From Ignavibacteria bacterium (GTDB lineage Bacteria > Bacteroidota > Ignavibacteria > Tepidaquicellales > Tepidaquicellaceae), in assembly GCA_016709315.1 (NCBI GenBank), contig JADJMZ010000005.1, forward strand, positions 124,001 through 188,000: 64,000 nucleotides of DNA, in the 5' to 3' direction. Below are positions 1 to 8,461 of the stretch, one piece after another; positions within the stretch are counted from its first letter, which is position 1, and each line of letters starts with the position of its first letter. A model generated the notes under the pieces. The model had not been told where the DNA came from, did no database searches, and saw nothing but the letters and a program-made list of their open reading frames with translations. The translations under genes were made by a program, and so were the position numbers.

Positions 1-17
1 CATTAGATTCAGTTATG

Positions 18-941
18 TCAGTCTTCATTGAGTTGTAAATTTTCTTTAACTGATTTTCCCGAAGGTTCGTCTTTTATTCTCTGTGTTAAAAAAACTCCTG
101 TCATTGTTATAGCCGCTCCCATTATAAAAAAATAAGATAAATTTTCTTTTAATAATAACCAAGAAAACAGAATAGTGATAACGGGTGACATATTTGTTAG
201 AGTGGTTAGTGTGCTTGTCTTTATTATCTTTGTGGAATAACTGTAAAGAAAATAACTTCCGAATGCAACTAAGAAAGTAAGATGAAGATATGATAAGATA
301 ACATATCCGTCTACCCTTTCAAATGTAAGATACTTCACATCAAACAGAAATACCGGAATGTACATTAATATTCCTATCAGAAAAGTAAGCGTCTGAGTCT
401 TCAGAGCGCCGTATTTAGCTACCATATTACTGCTGAAAGCAAGATAAACTGACCATGAAGCTACAGCTAAGAAAAGAAGAATATCACCCGTTAATATTCC
501 GAAGCCCGATGTTTTAACTGCTGTAATGTTTTCGTAAAATATTACGGCTATACCGGCTATTGTCAGAGAGATAAAAAGTAATTTCCTTAAGCTGAAAATT
601 TCGTTTTTTAATTTTACTGAAATCAGATAAATTATCAGAGGTGTGCTTGCATACAAAATGCCGGAATGAGATGCCGCAGATAACTTCACTCCTTCAAGAA
701 AACAAATCTGATTAATTGGTATTACAAGCGCTCCGAGAAACAGAAACAATTTGTAATCCTTTTTTTCGATCCTGAAATTATTTTTTTTAATCAGGAATAC
801 CGTTAGTAACAACAGAGTTGCAACGCCAAATCTCAAAAACGCTAACGAAAGCGGAGATATCGCTGCAACTGCCACCTTTGCAGCTATCGGAGTAAAGGCC
901 GCAGTGAAAGTTAAGAAAAATACTAATAAGAATTTCTTCAT
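18..941 (-). CDS. EamA/DMT-family transporter
   Basis: A 307-residue integral membrane protein with about ten hydrophobic helices in two similar halves, the usual size and layout of the drug/metabolite transporter (EamA) family. The N-terminus (MKKFLLVFFLTF) is the first helix rather than a cleaved signal. The AAKVAVAAISPLSLAFLRFG region is typical of the first EamA repeat, and the second repeat begins near residue 155 (ILLFLAVASWSVYLAF). The substrate cannot be told from sequence; relatives export amino acids or metabolites. It is the last gene of a minus-strand run, downstream of a 37-residue basic protein. Family assignment is firm, substrate unknown. Confidence 0.85.
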   Translation of the reverse strand: MKKFLLVFFLTFTAAFTPIAAKVAVAAISPLSLAFLRFGVATLLLLTVFLIKKNNFRIEKKDYKLFLFLGALVIPINQICFLEGVKLSAASHSGILYASTPLIIYLISVKLKNEIFSLRKLLFISLTIAGIAVIFYENITAVKTSGFGILTGDILLFLAVASWSVYLAFSSNMVAKYGALKTQTLTFLIGILMYIPVFLFDVKYLTFERVDGYVILSYLHLTFLVAFGSYFLYSYSTKIIKTSTLTTLTNMSPVITILFSWLLLKENLSYFFIMGAAITMTGVFLTQRIKDEPSGKSVKENLQLNED

Positions 942-999
942 CCGCTTCCCTGAGCTTCATTCCCGGCTGCTTTGAAAAAAATTTATAACCGGAAATAAA

Positions 1000-1113
1000 T
1001 TACTCGTTCGGTTTGGTTTCTTTTTTGTTTGCAAGAGAAGCTTTATTCTTTGCTTTTCTTAATTTTGCTTTCTTTCTGTGCTTAGCTACAACTTTCTTTT
1101 TTGGTTTATACAT
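1000..1113 (-). CDS. 37-residue Lys/Arg-rich small protein
   Basis: A short open frame reads MYKPKKKVVAKHRKKAKLRK and continues to a TAA stop, 37 residues in all, nearly half of them Lys or Arg. It starts 29 bp past the end of the aldolase gene on the same strand. The composition resembles small ribosome-associated or nucleic-acid-binding basic proteins (for example the short COX24/AURKAIP1-like or THX-like proteins), but no specific family is identifiable by eye. Support is the composition, the clean start and stop and the tight spacing. It could be a chance frame. Confidence 0.55.
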   Translation of the reverse strand: MYKPKKKVVAKHRKKAKLRKAKNKASLANKKETKPNE

Positions 1114-1142
1114 TTATTTTTTTTTTAATTTAATTATTATTT

Positions 1143-2204
1143 TTATGCAATTGTTATTTCATTGTCAAGATATACATCCTGTATGAGATTAAGAAGTTCA
1201 ACTCCTTCTTTCATCGGCTTCTGAAATGCTTTTCTCCCGGAGATGAGTCCCATTCCGCCTGCTCTTTTGTTTATAACTGCTGTCTTTACCGCTTCCTGAA
1301 GATCAGACTCGCTCTTCCCTGTTGATGCGCCGCCTGAATTGATAAGTCCGGCCCTGCCCATGTAACAATTCGCCACCTGATACCTTGTAAGATCTATAGG
1401 ATTATCTGTCGTCAGTTTGTCATAAACATCCTTATGGGTTTTACCGAATTTCAGCGCATTGTATCCGCCGTTATTCTCGGGAAGTTTCTGTTTGATTATG
1501 TCCGCTTCTATTGTAACTCCGAGATGATTCGCCTGACCGGAAAGATCCGCTGACACGTGATAATCTTTATCTCCTTTAACATTAAAAGCAGGATTCCTTA
1601 AATAACACCAGAGTATTGTTACCAATCCGAGTTCGTGAGCGTATTCAAATGCTTCAGACACTTCCTGAAGCTGTCTTCCTGATTCATCCGAACCGAAATA
1701 AATAGTAGCGCCAACAGCAACAGCTCCCATATCAAACGCCTGATCTATTCCTGCAAACATTATCTGATCATATTTATTCGGATAGGACAAAAATTCATTA
1801 TGATTGATCTTAAGTATGAATGGTATTTTGTGAGCGTATTTTCTTGAAACCGAGCCAAGTACTCCAAGTGTTGATGCAACAGCATTACAACCTCCTTCGA
1901 TCGCAAGCTTTACTATATTTTCCGGATCAAAGTATGCGGGATTAGGAGCAAATGACGCTCCGGCTGAATGTTCGATTCCCTGATCTACAGGCAGTATTGA
2001 AACATAACCTGTCTTTGACAATCTGCCTGTATTATAAATCGTCTGCATATTTCTAAGTACATTCGGTGTTCTGTCTGAATCTTTCCAGACTCTGTCAATA
2101 AAATCGCCTCCCGGTAAATGAAGCATTTCCTTTGGAATGGATTTTGATTCATAAGTAAGTAAAGATTCATTTTCTTTACCAAGTAAGTCCTTGATGTTTT
2201 TCAT
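1143..2204 (-). CDS. fbaB: Class I fructose-bisphosphate aldolase (DhnA/FbaB type)
   Basis: A 353-residue aldolase of the DhnA/FbaB family, close to the usual length of about 350. It should cleave fructose-1,6-bisphosphate to dihydroxyacetone phosphate and glyceraldehyde-3-phosphate through a Schiff base, in glycolysis or gluconeogenesis in the cytoplasm. Visible family motifs are LPVDQGIEHS (residues 71-80), ILKINHNEF (about 130-138) and VGATIYFGS (about 164-172). Lys238 in EADIIKQK is the likely Schiff-base lysine, by position relative to the E. coli enzyme. The gene begins 9 bp after the ygfZ-like gene ends and is probably co-transcribed with it. The assignment is strong. Confidence 0.93.
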   Translation of the reverse strand: MKNIKDLLGKENESLLTYESKSIPKEMLHLPGGDFIDRVWKDSDRTPNVLRNMQTIYNTGRLSKTGYVSILPVDQGIEHSAGASFAPNPAYFDPENIVKLAIEGGCNAVASTLGVLGSVSRKYAHKIPFILKINHNEFLSYPNKYDQIMFAGIDQAFDMGAVAVGATIYFGSDESGRQLQEVSEAFEYAHELGLVTILWCYLRNPAFNVKGDKDYHVSADLSGQANHLGVTIEADIIKQKLPENNGGYNALKFGKTHKDVYDKLTTDNPIDLTRYQVANCYMGRAGLINSGGASTGKSESDLQEAVKTAVINKRAGGMGLISGRKAFQKPMKEGVELLNLIQDVYLDNEITIA

Positions 2205-2213
2205 ATAAATGTA

Positions 2214-3113
2214 TTAATTTATTTTTAAAATATTTAATTTTATTTTTCCGTTTTTATTTTCCGTGAAATATTGTCTTTCAAAATCGAGATTCGTACTTCT
2301 GATGAATCCGAGAGAAAGAAATTTATTATTCAGTTCAGCAACGCTGGAGATAAAACCGCATTCAGAGTTTTGATCGTCGTAAATTTTATCTTCGCAAAAC
2401 ACCTGACCTTCAGAAGTTAATTTCACCATCTGCTTTGGTATTTTGCTTTGCGAATCAAGTCTGGCTATGACTTCCTGTCCGATATAGCATCCTTTCTTAA
2501 ATGAAATATATCTTTCAAGCCCGCATTCAACAGGATTAATGTTTTCGTTTAATTCATTTTTTCCTTCAGGGATTCCCGATTCAATTCTGAAATAATCGTA
2601 TTCAGCAGAATCAATTTCCTTAATGTCTTTTAAAATGGATTTATATTTTAAAAGATTTTCAGAACGGCAGACAATGTTTAATGTCATTACTCTGAATTCA
2701 TCCGTAAATAAAAAATCTTCATTGCTTATCAAACAGACCCGTCCTTTGTTAATTTCGGTTTCAAAAAGATCTTTTCCTGTCTTCACTGGATCTTCAGTAA
2801 AAATAGATATCATCACATAATTCCTGTCAGACTTCTTCAGAGAAACATCATCCATGATAATGTACTTTTCCAGATGAGATATGACTTTATCCTGAAAATC
2901 ACCTGAAGTCAGAATAATCACGCCTTCTTTAGTATTGAGAACATTAACAAGATCAACTATCCTTCCTTTATCAGTAGTAAGCACTGTCTTTTTAAATTCA
3001 TCTGCACCAAACTTTCTCAGATCATTCGTTGACATCCGGTTAAGGAAATCAATTGCTTCGGTACCCGCAGCATTTATTAAACCGGCATTTTTTATGAAAT
3101 ATCTTAAAGGCAA
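2214..3113 (-). CDS. ygfZ: YgfZ-like folate-binding protein (GcvT superfamily)
   Basis: A 299-residue protein of the GcvT-like superfamily. The diagnostic YgfZ motif KGCYIGQE lies at residues 207-214 with the conserved Cys209. YgfZ (IBA57 in eukaryotes) uses tetrahydrofolate to support maturation or repair of certain Fe-S enzymes. That fits a genome with many Fe-S oxidoreductases close by. The C-terminal third is the beta-barrel region (FISSVAELNNKFLSLGFIRS). It lies 3 bp after the small membrane protein gene and 9 bp before fbaB, so a three-gene transcript is likely. Confidence 0.88.
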   Translation of the reverse strand: MPLRYFIKNAGLINAAGTEAIDFLNRMSTNDLRKFGADEFKKTVLTTDKGRIVDLVNVLNTKEGVIILTSGDFQDKVISHLEKYIIMDDVSLKKSDRNYVMISIFTEDPVKTGKDLFETEINKGRVCLISNEDFLFTDEFRVMTLNIVCRSENLLKYKSILKDIKEIDSAEYDYFRIESGIPEGKNELNENINPVECGLERYISFKKGCYIGQEVIARLDSQSKIPKQMVKLTSEGQVFCEDKIYDDQNSECGFISSVAELNNKFLSLGFIRSTNLDFERQYFTENKNGKIKLNILKIN

Positions 3114-3116
3114 TTA

Positions 3117-3329
3117 TCAGAAATATTTTACAATTACAATATAAACGGAAAATGAAACTGTGATAAGTGTAGTCAGAATAAGCACAATAGTAAAAATATA
3201 ATCAGCTTCTCTCTTGTTCCTGTAATAAAACTCTTTTATAAAAGATCTTTTTACTGTAATATTCGCAGCCGAAGGATCTTCAGGAAAATGTGATTCTGAT
3301 TTTGGAATATTCTTATCTTCTGTAAACAT
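3117..3329 (-). CDS. Small single-pass membrane protein, unknown function
   Basis: A 70-residue protein with a charged, Ser/Pro-rich N-terminal half and one hydrophobic helix near the C-terminus (ADYIFTIVLILTTLITVSFS). It ends 3 bp before the ygfZ-like gene on the same strand, which suggests translational coupling and supports it being real. No family is recognisable. A cytoplasmic N-terminus and C-terminal anchor are inferred from the charge pattern. Confidence 0.6.
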   Translation of the reverse strand: MFTEDKNIPKSESHFPEDPSAANITVKRSFIKEFYYRNKREADYIFTIVLILTTLITVSFSVYIVIVKYF

Positions 3330-3419
3330 TCAATAAATATAATCATTAAAGATTTCAGATTAAATGAATGAATGAAGGAAATCGCAAAAAACTTTGCACT
3401 TCAGTATAAAACGTTCTTC

Positions 3420-3445
3420 CGTTCCCAATCAGGAGATTGGGAACG
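3420..3445. repeat. Perfect hairpin repeat in the 3.33-3.78 kb spacer
   Basis: An 11-bp perfect inverted repeat, CGTTCCCAATC / GATTGGGAACG, with a 4-nt loop. The same architecture (11 bp, 4-nt loop, CATTCCCAAGC / GCTTGGGAATG) is reconstructed at 17436-17600, so this is a dispersed hairpin family rather than a terminator; no T-run follows it. The rest of this 450-bp spacer is A+T-rich with a short direct repeat (cttcgtggcttcgtgg near 3482) and no coding sign. Confidence 0.6.
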
Positions 3446-3783
3446 AGGGGTAAAGGGTAAAAAACTTTTTTTCTTAGTGACTTCGTGGCTTCGTGGTGAA
3501 GAATGTAATTCTGATTTCATATTTATTTTCTAAAATCATCAACAGCGAAACGGAATTAAATGAATAATTTAATTTATAAATACCTATAATCAAATCGGAT
3601 CCTTTATTCATTCTTCTAAATTCCTGAAAATTTTTCTTTGATATATTTTCTAAGTATTTATATTTTTGTTCTCTTTGAGATTTATATTATCCGGTAAAAC
3701 TAATTTAGCCAAAATCAAAATCTGAATTGAAAATGAAATTGTCTTTATATAAATTTATCAAAATTAACGTGAAAGGAGAAAAC

Positions 3784-4188
3784 ATGAAATACTTATCAAT
3801 ACTCTTCAGTTTACTTGCCTTAACATTTTATTCAAGTTGCGGAAGTGATTCCACAGGAAACAATGGCGGTATCGGGCCAGGAGGCGGTGGCACTGGGTCT
3901 GTTACATTCACAATGCAGGGACAGGCAAACGGCGCAAATTACAGTTTTTATTTCCAACCAAGTGTAGATGTAAAAGTATCAAGGATCATTGCAAATTTAC
4001 CTGCACAGCCGTATTCTGATACAATTACAAATACAAACACAGCTTATGTATTCAGTAAAGATACTGCATACACCTGGTATGAATATCAGGGGATATCAAC
4101 AGGTCAGGCATGGAATTTTGTTTTCACCGGTAACATAGTAAGCAGCGGCAGCGCATATACATCAACAGCAAATTTTTCAGTTCCATAG
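3784..4188 (+). CDS. Secreted lipoprotein, unknown function
   Basis: The best start is the ATG at 3784, which follows a clear AAAGGAG ribosome-binding site; an in-frame TTG at 3727 is upstream but has no such site. The 134-residue product begins MKYLSILFSLLALTFYSSC, a signal peptide with a lipobox-like YSSC, then a Gly/Ser/Asn-rich linker and a beta-rich domain with no family I recognise. It should be a lipid-anchored envelope protein. It lies 64 bp upstream of the beta-barrel gene, which has a near-identical ribosome-binding site, so the two are probably one unit. The stop is TAG. Confidence 0.75.
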   Translation: MKYLSILFSLLALTFYSSCGSDSTGNNGGIGPGGGGTGSVTFTMQGQANGANYSFYFQPSVDVKVSRIIANLPAQPYSDTITNTNTAYVFSKDTAYTWYEYQGISTGQAWNFVFTGNIVSSGSAYTSTANFSVP

Positions 4189-4252
4189 ACAATATTCGTA
4201 AAAAGTAAAATTTCAAATAATTATTTCTAATTAAAAACTAAAAGGAGAAAAA

Positions 4253-4867
4253 ATGAAAAAAGCACTATTATATTTTGTTTTAGCATGCATATTTTACACT
4301 GGTAATGCATTTTCACAATCAATTTCACTTGGTTTAGAAGGTGGAGTGAATATTGCAAATGTTAGCATTACACCAGATCAGACATCGAATGCCAGAACCG
4401 GTGTTATTGTAGGAGGAATTGTAGATATTAATCTTTCACCTACCATCGCAATATCTCCGGCATTAAGATTTAACATGAAAGGTTTTAAAACAACAGTTAA
4501 TGGAGTAACATATACAGATAAATTAAATTATATAGAAATTCCGGCTTTACTTAAAGTAAAATTTCCTTTAACGGAAGTTAAACCATATCTCATTGGCGGT
4601 CCGGTAGTTGGTTTTCAGATTTCTGCAAATGAAGAACAATCAAATGGTACTAATTCACAAACTGTAGATGCAAGCAGTGCATACGAATCTATAGACTTCG
4701 GATTATTATTTGGAGGTGGAATTGATTTTAAAGTTGGAGCTAAAACTATTCTCTTTATTCAGCCGGCTTATTACCTTGGATTGTCAAATATATGGAAACA
4801 ATCTACTGCAGTTACAGTAAAAAATAATGGATTTCAAATAACAGGCGGAGTAAAATTTAACCTGTAA
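4253..4867 (+). CDS. Outer-membrane beta-barrel protein (PorT-like)
   Basis: A 204-residue protein with a classic signal peptide (MKKALLYFVLACIFYTGNAF, cleavage near SQS). Alternating hydrophobic/polar strands follow, typical of the small Bacteroidota beta-barrel family (PorT/OMP_b-brl_2): a GLEGGVNIANV first strand, repeated GG turns and a final strand GFQITGGVKFNL ending in an aromatic-X-Leu pattern. A strong AAAGGAG site precedes the ATG. It probably sits in the outer membrane; a role in transport or as a structural partner of the upstream lipoprotein is inference. A rho-independent terminator follows. Confidence 0.8.
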   Translation: MKKALLYFVLACIFYTGNAFSQSISLGLEGGVNIANVSITPDQTSNARTGVIVGGIVDINLSPTIAISPALRFNMKGFKTTVNGVTYTDKLNYIEIPALLKVKFPLTEVKPYLIGGPVVGFQISANEEQSNGTNSQTVDASSAYESIDFGLLFGGGIDFKVGAKTILFIQPAYYLGLSNIWKQSTAVTVKNNGFQITGGVKFNL

Positions 4868-4890
4868 TTTTCAGAATATATCTCTTTAAT

Positions 4891-4924
4891 GCCGGTTAGA
4901 CCTTTGGTTTAACCGGCTTTTTTA
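4891..4924 (+). terminator. Rho-independent terminator after the beta-barrel gene
   Basis: A 12-bp stem (GCCGGTTAGACC / GGTTTAACCGGC, one G-T pair) with a 3-nt loop, followed by a run of Ts, placed 23 bp after the stop codon. Confidence 0.85.
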
Positions 4925-5012
4925 TTTTCTGTTTCAGCTTTATCAAGGTTGATTTTATGAACTAAATCTGATAAGTTTAATAAAATAATTTTATAATCTA
5001 AATTATACCATT

Positions 5013-5765
5013 ATGAATTATCCAAACAGAGTCATCAAAAAGGGAGACAAGGATAAAAAAGTCGTCAAAGCGGTTCAGGAAAAACTGAATGAAGCGGGAT
5101 GCGGTCCGCTCGATGTCGACGGTGATTTCGGGAATAAAACTTTCAATGCAGTAAAATTATTTCAGGCAAGAAGCGTTGATGAAAACGGAAATGCGCTTAT
5201 TGTTGACGGGAAAATAGGACCGATTACCTGGTCAGTTTTATTTGGTGAGAATTCCGTGCCTGTCAATAACGAAACAGATAGTGACCTGCTTACAAAAGTT
5301 GTTAAAAAAGCAAAAAGCCAGAATGGAGTTCTTGAAGATCCCATAGGCAGTAACAGCGGTCCGGAAGTTGATGAATATCTTGCAAGTGTTGGTCTTGATC
5401 CCGGATATTTCTGGTGCATGGCTTTTGTTTACTGGTGTTTTGATAAATCAGCGAAACAACTGGGAGTTACAAACCCTGCAATTAAAACTGCCGGTGTGAT
5501 TGATCACTGGAACAGAACCAAAGGCAAGAGAATAACTACAAATGAAGCTATAAATAATCCATCTAAAGTTAAGCCCGGTCAGATATTCATAATGAGCTAC
5601 GGCGGAGGGACTGGTCATACGGGAATTGTTGAAAGTGTAAGCGGAGGATTTATAAATACCATCGAAGGCAATACAAACGAATCAGGCAGCAGGAACGGTA
5701 TCGGTGTTTTTAAGAGACAAAGAAAGATCAACTCTATTAATAAAGGATTTATAGAGTATAAATGA
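5013..5765 (+). CDS. Peptidoglycan-binding plus CHAP-domain hydrolase
   Basis: A 250-residue protein in two parts. Residues about 8-78 form a PG_binding_1 domain (GDKDKKVVKAVQEKL, DVDGDFGNKT, VDGKIGPITW). Residues about 95-245 look like a CHAP/NlpC-P60-type amidase, with candidate catalytic Cys135 (FWCMAFVYW), His202 (GTGHTGIVE) and Glu218/Asn220 (IEGN). It should cleave cell-wall peptides or amides. There is no signal peptide, so it resembles phage endolysins or cargo exported by another route; no phage genes are nearby. It stands alone between two other genes on the same strand. Confidence 0.82.
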   Translation: MNYPNRVIKKGDKDKKVVKAVQEKLNEAGCGPLDVDGDFGNKTFNAVKLFQARSVDENGNALIVDGKIGPITWSVLFGENSVPVNNETDSDLLTKVVKKAKSQNGVLEDPIGSNSGPEVDEYLASVGLDPGYFWCMAFVYWCFDKSAKQLGVTNPAIKTAGVIDHWNRTKGKRITTNEAINNPSKVKPGQIFIMSYGGGTGHTGIVESVSGGFINTIEGNTNESGSRNGIGVFKRQRKINSINKGFIEYK

Positions 5766-5854
5766 TTTTTGAATTTTAATTAATGTAATCAAGTTCTATT
5801 TTACTCACGAACTCAATCCACCAAAATTAAATTACGAAAGGAAATAAAATTTAC

Positions 5855-6274
5855 ATGAAAACATTTTCATTACTCGCAATTCTTATTGCAGTATTCATAC
5901 TCAACATCAGCAATGCAACTTTCTCAAATGGTAACTCTATCTCATCAGACAGTAACTACATCGAACAAGCTGATCCGTCTGTAACAGCAGAATATTGTCC
6001 TGTAAGCGGAGAGAAGATCGAAGGCAGCGGAGTTGTGTTTAATTATCTTGACACAAAAGTAAAATTCTGCTGCGAAGGTTGCGAGAAATCATTCAAAAAA
6101 AATCCCTCAAAATATCTTAAGGCAGGTGTAATAGATCCTGTTTGCGGAATGACTGAAACAAATTCTGAAATTACTACTGTAAATGACGGAGTTAAATATT
6201 ATTTCTGCAGCGAATCATGCAAGAATAAATTTGAAAAAGATCCTACTGTCGTATTAGAAAAATACAATAAATAA
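5855..6274 (+). CDS. Exported protein with two YHS/TRASH metal-binding domains
   Basis: A 139-residue protein with an N-terminal signal or anchor (MKTFSLLAILIAVFILNISN) and two tandem TRASH/YHS-type modules. The first has Cys48 (YCPVSGEKI) and Cys72/73/76 (FCCEGCEKSF). The second has Cys97 (DPVCGM) and Cys118/122 (FCSESCKNKF). Such domains bind soft metals, usually copper, and occur in copper-handling proteins and P-type ATPases. No copper ATPase or regulator is near, so the metal is inference. An AAAGGA site lies upstream of the ATG, and a terminator follows closely. Confidence 0.8.
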   Translation: MKTFSLLAILIAVFILNISNATFSNGNSISSDSNYIEQADPSVTAEYCPVSGEKIEGSGVVFNYLDTKVKFCCEGCEKSFKKNPSKYLKAGVIDPVCGMTETNSEITTVNDGVKYYFCSESCKNKFEKDPTVVLEKYNK

Positions 6275-6297
6275 ACGCTTCAGATAAAGTAAGTTTA

Positions 6298-6350
6298 AAG
6301 GATTATACAAATCAGAAATTTATCAATTGGTTTGTGTAATCCTTTTTTTA
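6298..6350 (+). terminator. Rho-independent terminator after the YHS gene
   Basis: A stem of about 15 bp (AAAGGATTATACAAA pairing with TTTGTGTAATCCTTT, with a G-T pair) and a long loop, followed by a T-run. Confidence 0.8.
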
Positions 6351-6418
6351 TTTTCATTCCGTAATTAAGTTTAGGGAAGTGTAAGTTTGTTAAACCGATT
6401 CGAATCACAAAAATCTAA

Positions 6419-6520
6419 TCCTGTAGGGTTAGAATTTAATCCAGCCTGCAATACATTTCGTCCCTACAGGACTATAATGTATTGCATTTATTGCTACCAA
6501 TATTTCATCCCTACGGGATG
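6419..6520. repeat. CCCTACAGG/CCCTACGGG palindromic repeats in the 6.35-7.05 kb spacer
   Basis: A 10-bp perfect inverted repeat (TCCTGTAGGG at 6419 and CCCTACAGGA at 6462) is followed by a separate palindrome CATCCCTACGGGATG at 6506-6520. Repeats of this look are scattered in intergenic DNA of this bacterial group. The rest of the 700-bp spacer upstream of nuoA is A+T-rich. It holds a short GC-rich patch near 6743-6780 and no convincing gene; the nuo promoter must be near its right end but I cannot place it. Confidence 0.55.
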
Positions 6521-7047
6521 TTTTATATTCTAGCTTAATCAAAATCAATTCACCTTTGTAATACGCGGATACTGAATAATCAGAACAAAGTCAAAAAATA
6601 TATAGTGTAATTAAATATAATCTTAATCTTTTTTTTGAACTTTAAATCTTCTTAAGTTAAATGACAATTTAATTGCTAAAAGAATATAAGGGAAAATCAG
6701 AACATACATTTGGTACAATGAAGAGTTTTAACTTTTATTAAAGCCCGCAAAGCCCTACAGGCAGAGCGTTTAGCGATGGTCATAATTCTCTTCAACCTCT
6801 GCATTCAAACAAACATCAGGAGACAGGTAAAGTTTATTAAGAATAAAATTATTAGTTCATAATAAATTTGCTGTGATGATTTGGAAGAAAGTTGCAAACT
6901 TTTATTAAGCAAAACAAATTCCCTTTTTTATTAAAATGACTTTATATACTTTTACACAGATTAATTTATGTTAAACTTTCATATGCTGTTACTCAAATAC
7001 ATAAGTTTTCATTCTTACCTTTCACACAATCAAACTACATACATATT

Positions 7048-7398
7048 ATGAGCTCCGAAGGAATAATATTATTTTTCCTCGTCGGACTTGCAATGGTCGG
7101 CGGAGGTATAATTATATCAACTATTCTCGCCCCTTCATCCAAGAATGCCGTAAAAGAAGAAACTTACGAATGCGGAATTCCTACAGAAGGTGTTTCGTGG
7201 GTACAGTTTAAAGTTGGTTATTATCTTTTCGCAATATTATTTTTGATATTTGACGTTGAAACAATTTTCATGGTGCCGTGGGCAGTGGTTATGAAAGAAA
7301 TGGGAATGGCAGCATTCATTGAAATTTTAATTTTTCTGATAATAGTTATAACCGGCTTAATATACGCCTGGAAAAAGAAAGCTCTTATATGGGATTAG
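7048..7398 (+). CDS. nuoA: NADH-quinone oxidoreductase subunit A
   Basis: A 116-residue membrane subunit with three predicted helices, the normal NuoA size. Family motifs include ETYECGIPTEG (the conserved Cys-bearing loop between helices 1 and 2), QFKVGYYLFAILFLIFDVET and FMVPWAV. It helps link the membrane arm of complex I to the quinone site. It is the first gene of an eleven-gene plus-strand operon and overlaps nuoB by 10 bp. Confidence 0.95.
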   Translation: MSSEGIILFFLVGLAMVGGGIIISTILAPSSKNAVKEETYECGIPTEGVSWVQFKVGYYLFAILFLIFDVETIFMVPWAVVMKEMGMAAFIEILIFLIIVITGLIYAWKKKALIWD

Positions 7399-7943
7399 AA
7401 CAGGATCATACAAAATTATTAAAAGATTTTCCGGGAACAGTCACACGTACGCCGGACGCGAATATTGTCGTTACATCCATTGACGGAATAATCAACTGGG
7501 CGCGATCAAATTCACTCTGGCCGCTTACATTCGGAACAAGCTGCTGCGCAATTGAAATGATGGCTACCGGCGCATCAAGGCACGACTGGTCGAGATTCGG
7601 AACGGAAGTTGCAAGAGCAACACCGAGACAGGCGGATCTCATTGTTATTGCAGGAACTATAGTAAATAAAATGGCTCCGGTTTTGAAAAGACTTTATGAT
7701 CAGATGGCTGATCCGAAATATGTTATTGCAATGGGCGCCTGCGCAATCTCTGGCGGTCCTTTTTATTATAATTCATATTCAGTTGTAAAAGGCGCAGATC
7801 ATATTATTCCGGTTGATGTATATGTACCGGGATGTCCGCCAAGACCTGAAGCATTGCTTTACGGCATTATGCAGCTGCAGGAAAAAATAAAAAAAACTTC
7901 AGTGTTCCGTCCTGAAGACAAACTTAAGGACTATAAAGATTGA
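7389..7943 (+). CDS. nuoB: NADH-quinone oxidoreductase subunit B
   Basis: A 184-residue peripheral subunit that carries the N2 4Fe-4S cluster next to the quinone. The cluster ligands are visible in FGTSCCAIEMM, GACAISGG and VPGCPPRPEALL. It overlaps the end of nuoA by 10 bp, which suggests translational coupling. A 52-bp gap containing short AATTAGTA-type repeats separates it from nuoC. Confidence 0.96.
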   Translation: MGLEQDHTKLLKDFPGTVTRTPDANIVVTSIDGIINWARSNSLWPLTFGTSCCAIEMMATGASRHDWSRFGTEVARATPRQADLIVIAGTIVNKMAPVLKRLYDQMADPKYVIAMGACAISGGPFYYNSYSVVKGADHIIPVDVYVPGCPPRPEALLYGIMQLQEKIKKTSVFRPEDKLKDYKD

Positions 7944-7976
7944 ATTAGTAATTATTAATTAGTAATTAGTAATAAA
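7944..7976. repeat. Short AATTAGTA-type tandem repeats between nuoB and nuoC
   Basis: The nuoB-nuoC gap is 52 bp, longer than the other nuo gaps, and is filled with imperfect copies of a 7-8 bp unit (ATTAGTAA / TTATTA / ATTAGTAA / TTAGTAA). No stem or promoter is evident. It appears to be a microsatellite expansion inside the operon. Confidence 0.5.
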
Positions 7977-7995
7977 GAATAATAAAGTATTAAAG

Positions 7996-8457
7996 ATGAG
8001 TAATGATGAATTAAAAAATAGGATATTAAAGGTGGTGCCGGAAGCAGAATTTTCGGAAGAGGGTTCGGAGTTTCTGAATGTTACAGTTACACCGGAACAT
8101 TTACATAAGCTTGCTGAAGATCTTAAAAACAATGCAGAGATATTATTGGATTATATGTTTTGTCTTACGGGCGTTGACTGGGTAAGTCATTTAATGGTTG
8201 TTTACCATCTTGAGTCAACAGTTCACGGTCATAAAATGGTATTAAAGGTAAAGATCTCAGACAGGGAAAACCCGGCAGTTGATACAGTATCAGATATATG
8301 GAAGACAGCGGAGTTCCATGAACGCGAAGTATATGACCTCTTCGGTATAAAATTCAATAATCATCCCGATCTCAGGAGAATACTTCTTGAGGAGGACTGG
8401 GAAGGTTATCCGCTAAGAAAAGATTATAAGGACGAAGTTAATATTGTAGAATTGTAA
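7996..8457 (+). CDS. nuoC: NADH-quinone oxidoreductase subunit C
   Basis: A 153-residue NuoC (30-kDa subunit), not fused to NuoD. The family signature near the C-terminus is present: WKTAEFHEREVYDLFGIKF then HPDLRRILLEEDWEGYPLRK. It is part of the connecting (Q) module of complex I on the cytoplasmic side. The stop lies 4 bp before the nuoD start. Confidence 0.95.
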   Translation: MSNDELKNRILKVVPEAEFSEEGSEFLNVTVTPEHLHKLAEDLKNNAEILLDYMFCLTGVDWVSHLMVVYHLESTVHGHKMVLKVKISDRENPAVDTVSDIWKTAEFHEREVYDLFGIKFNNHPDLRRILLEEDWEGYPLRKDYKDEVNIVEL

Positions 8458-8461
8458 AATT

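Noticed and set aside
3727..3783. Upstream TTG start for the lipoprotein
   Set aside because: The ATG at 3784 follows an AAAGGAG site and gives a proper signal peptide with lipobox; the longer form does not.
5013..5765. Prophage remnant around the CHAP endolysin-like gene
   Set aside because: No holin, structural, replication or integrase genes are nearby; the neighbours are envelope and metal-binding genes.
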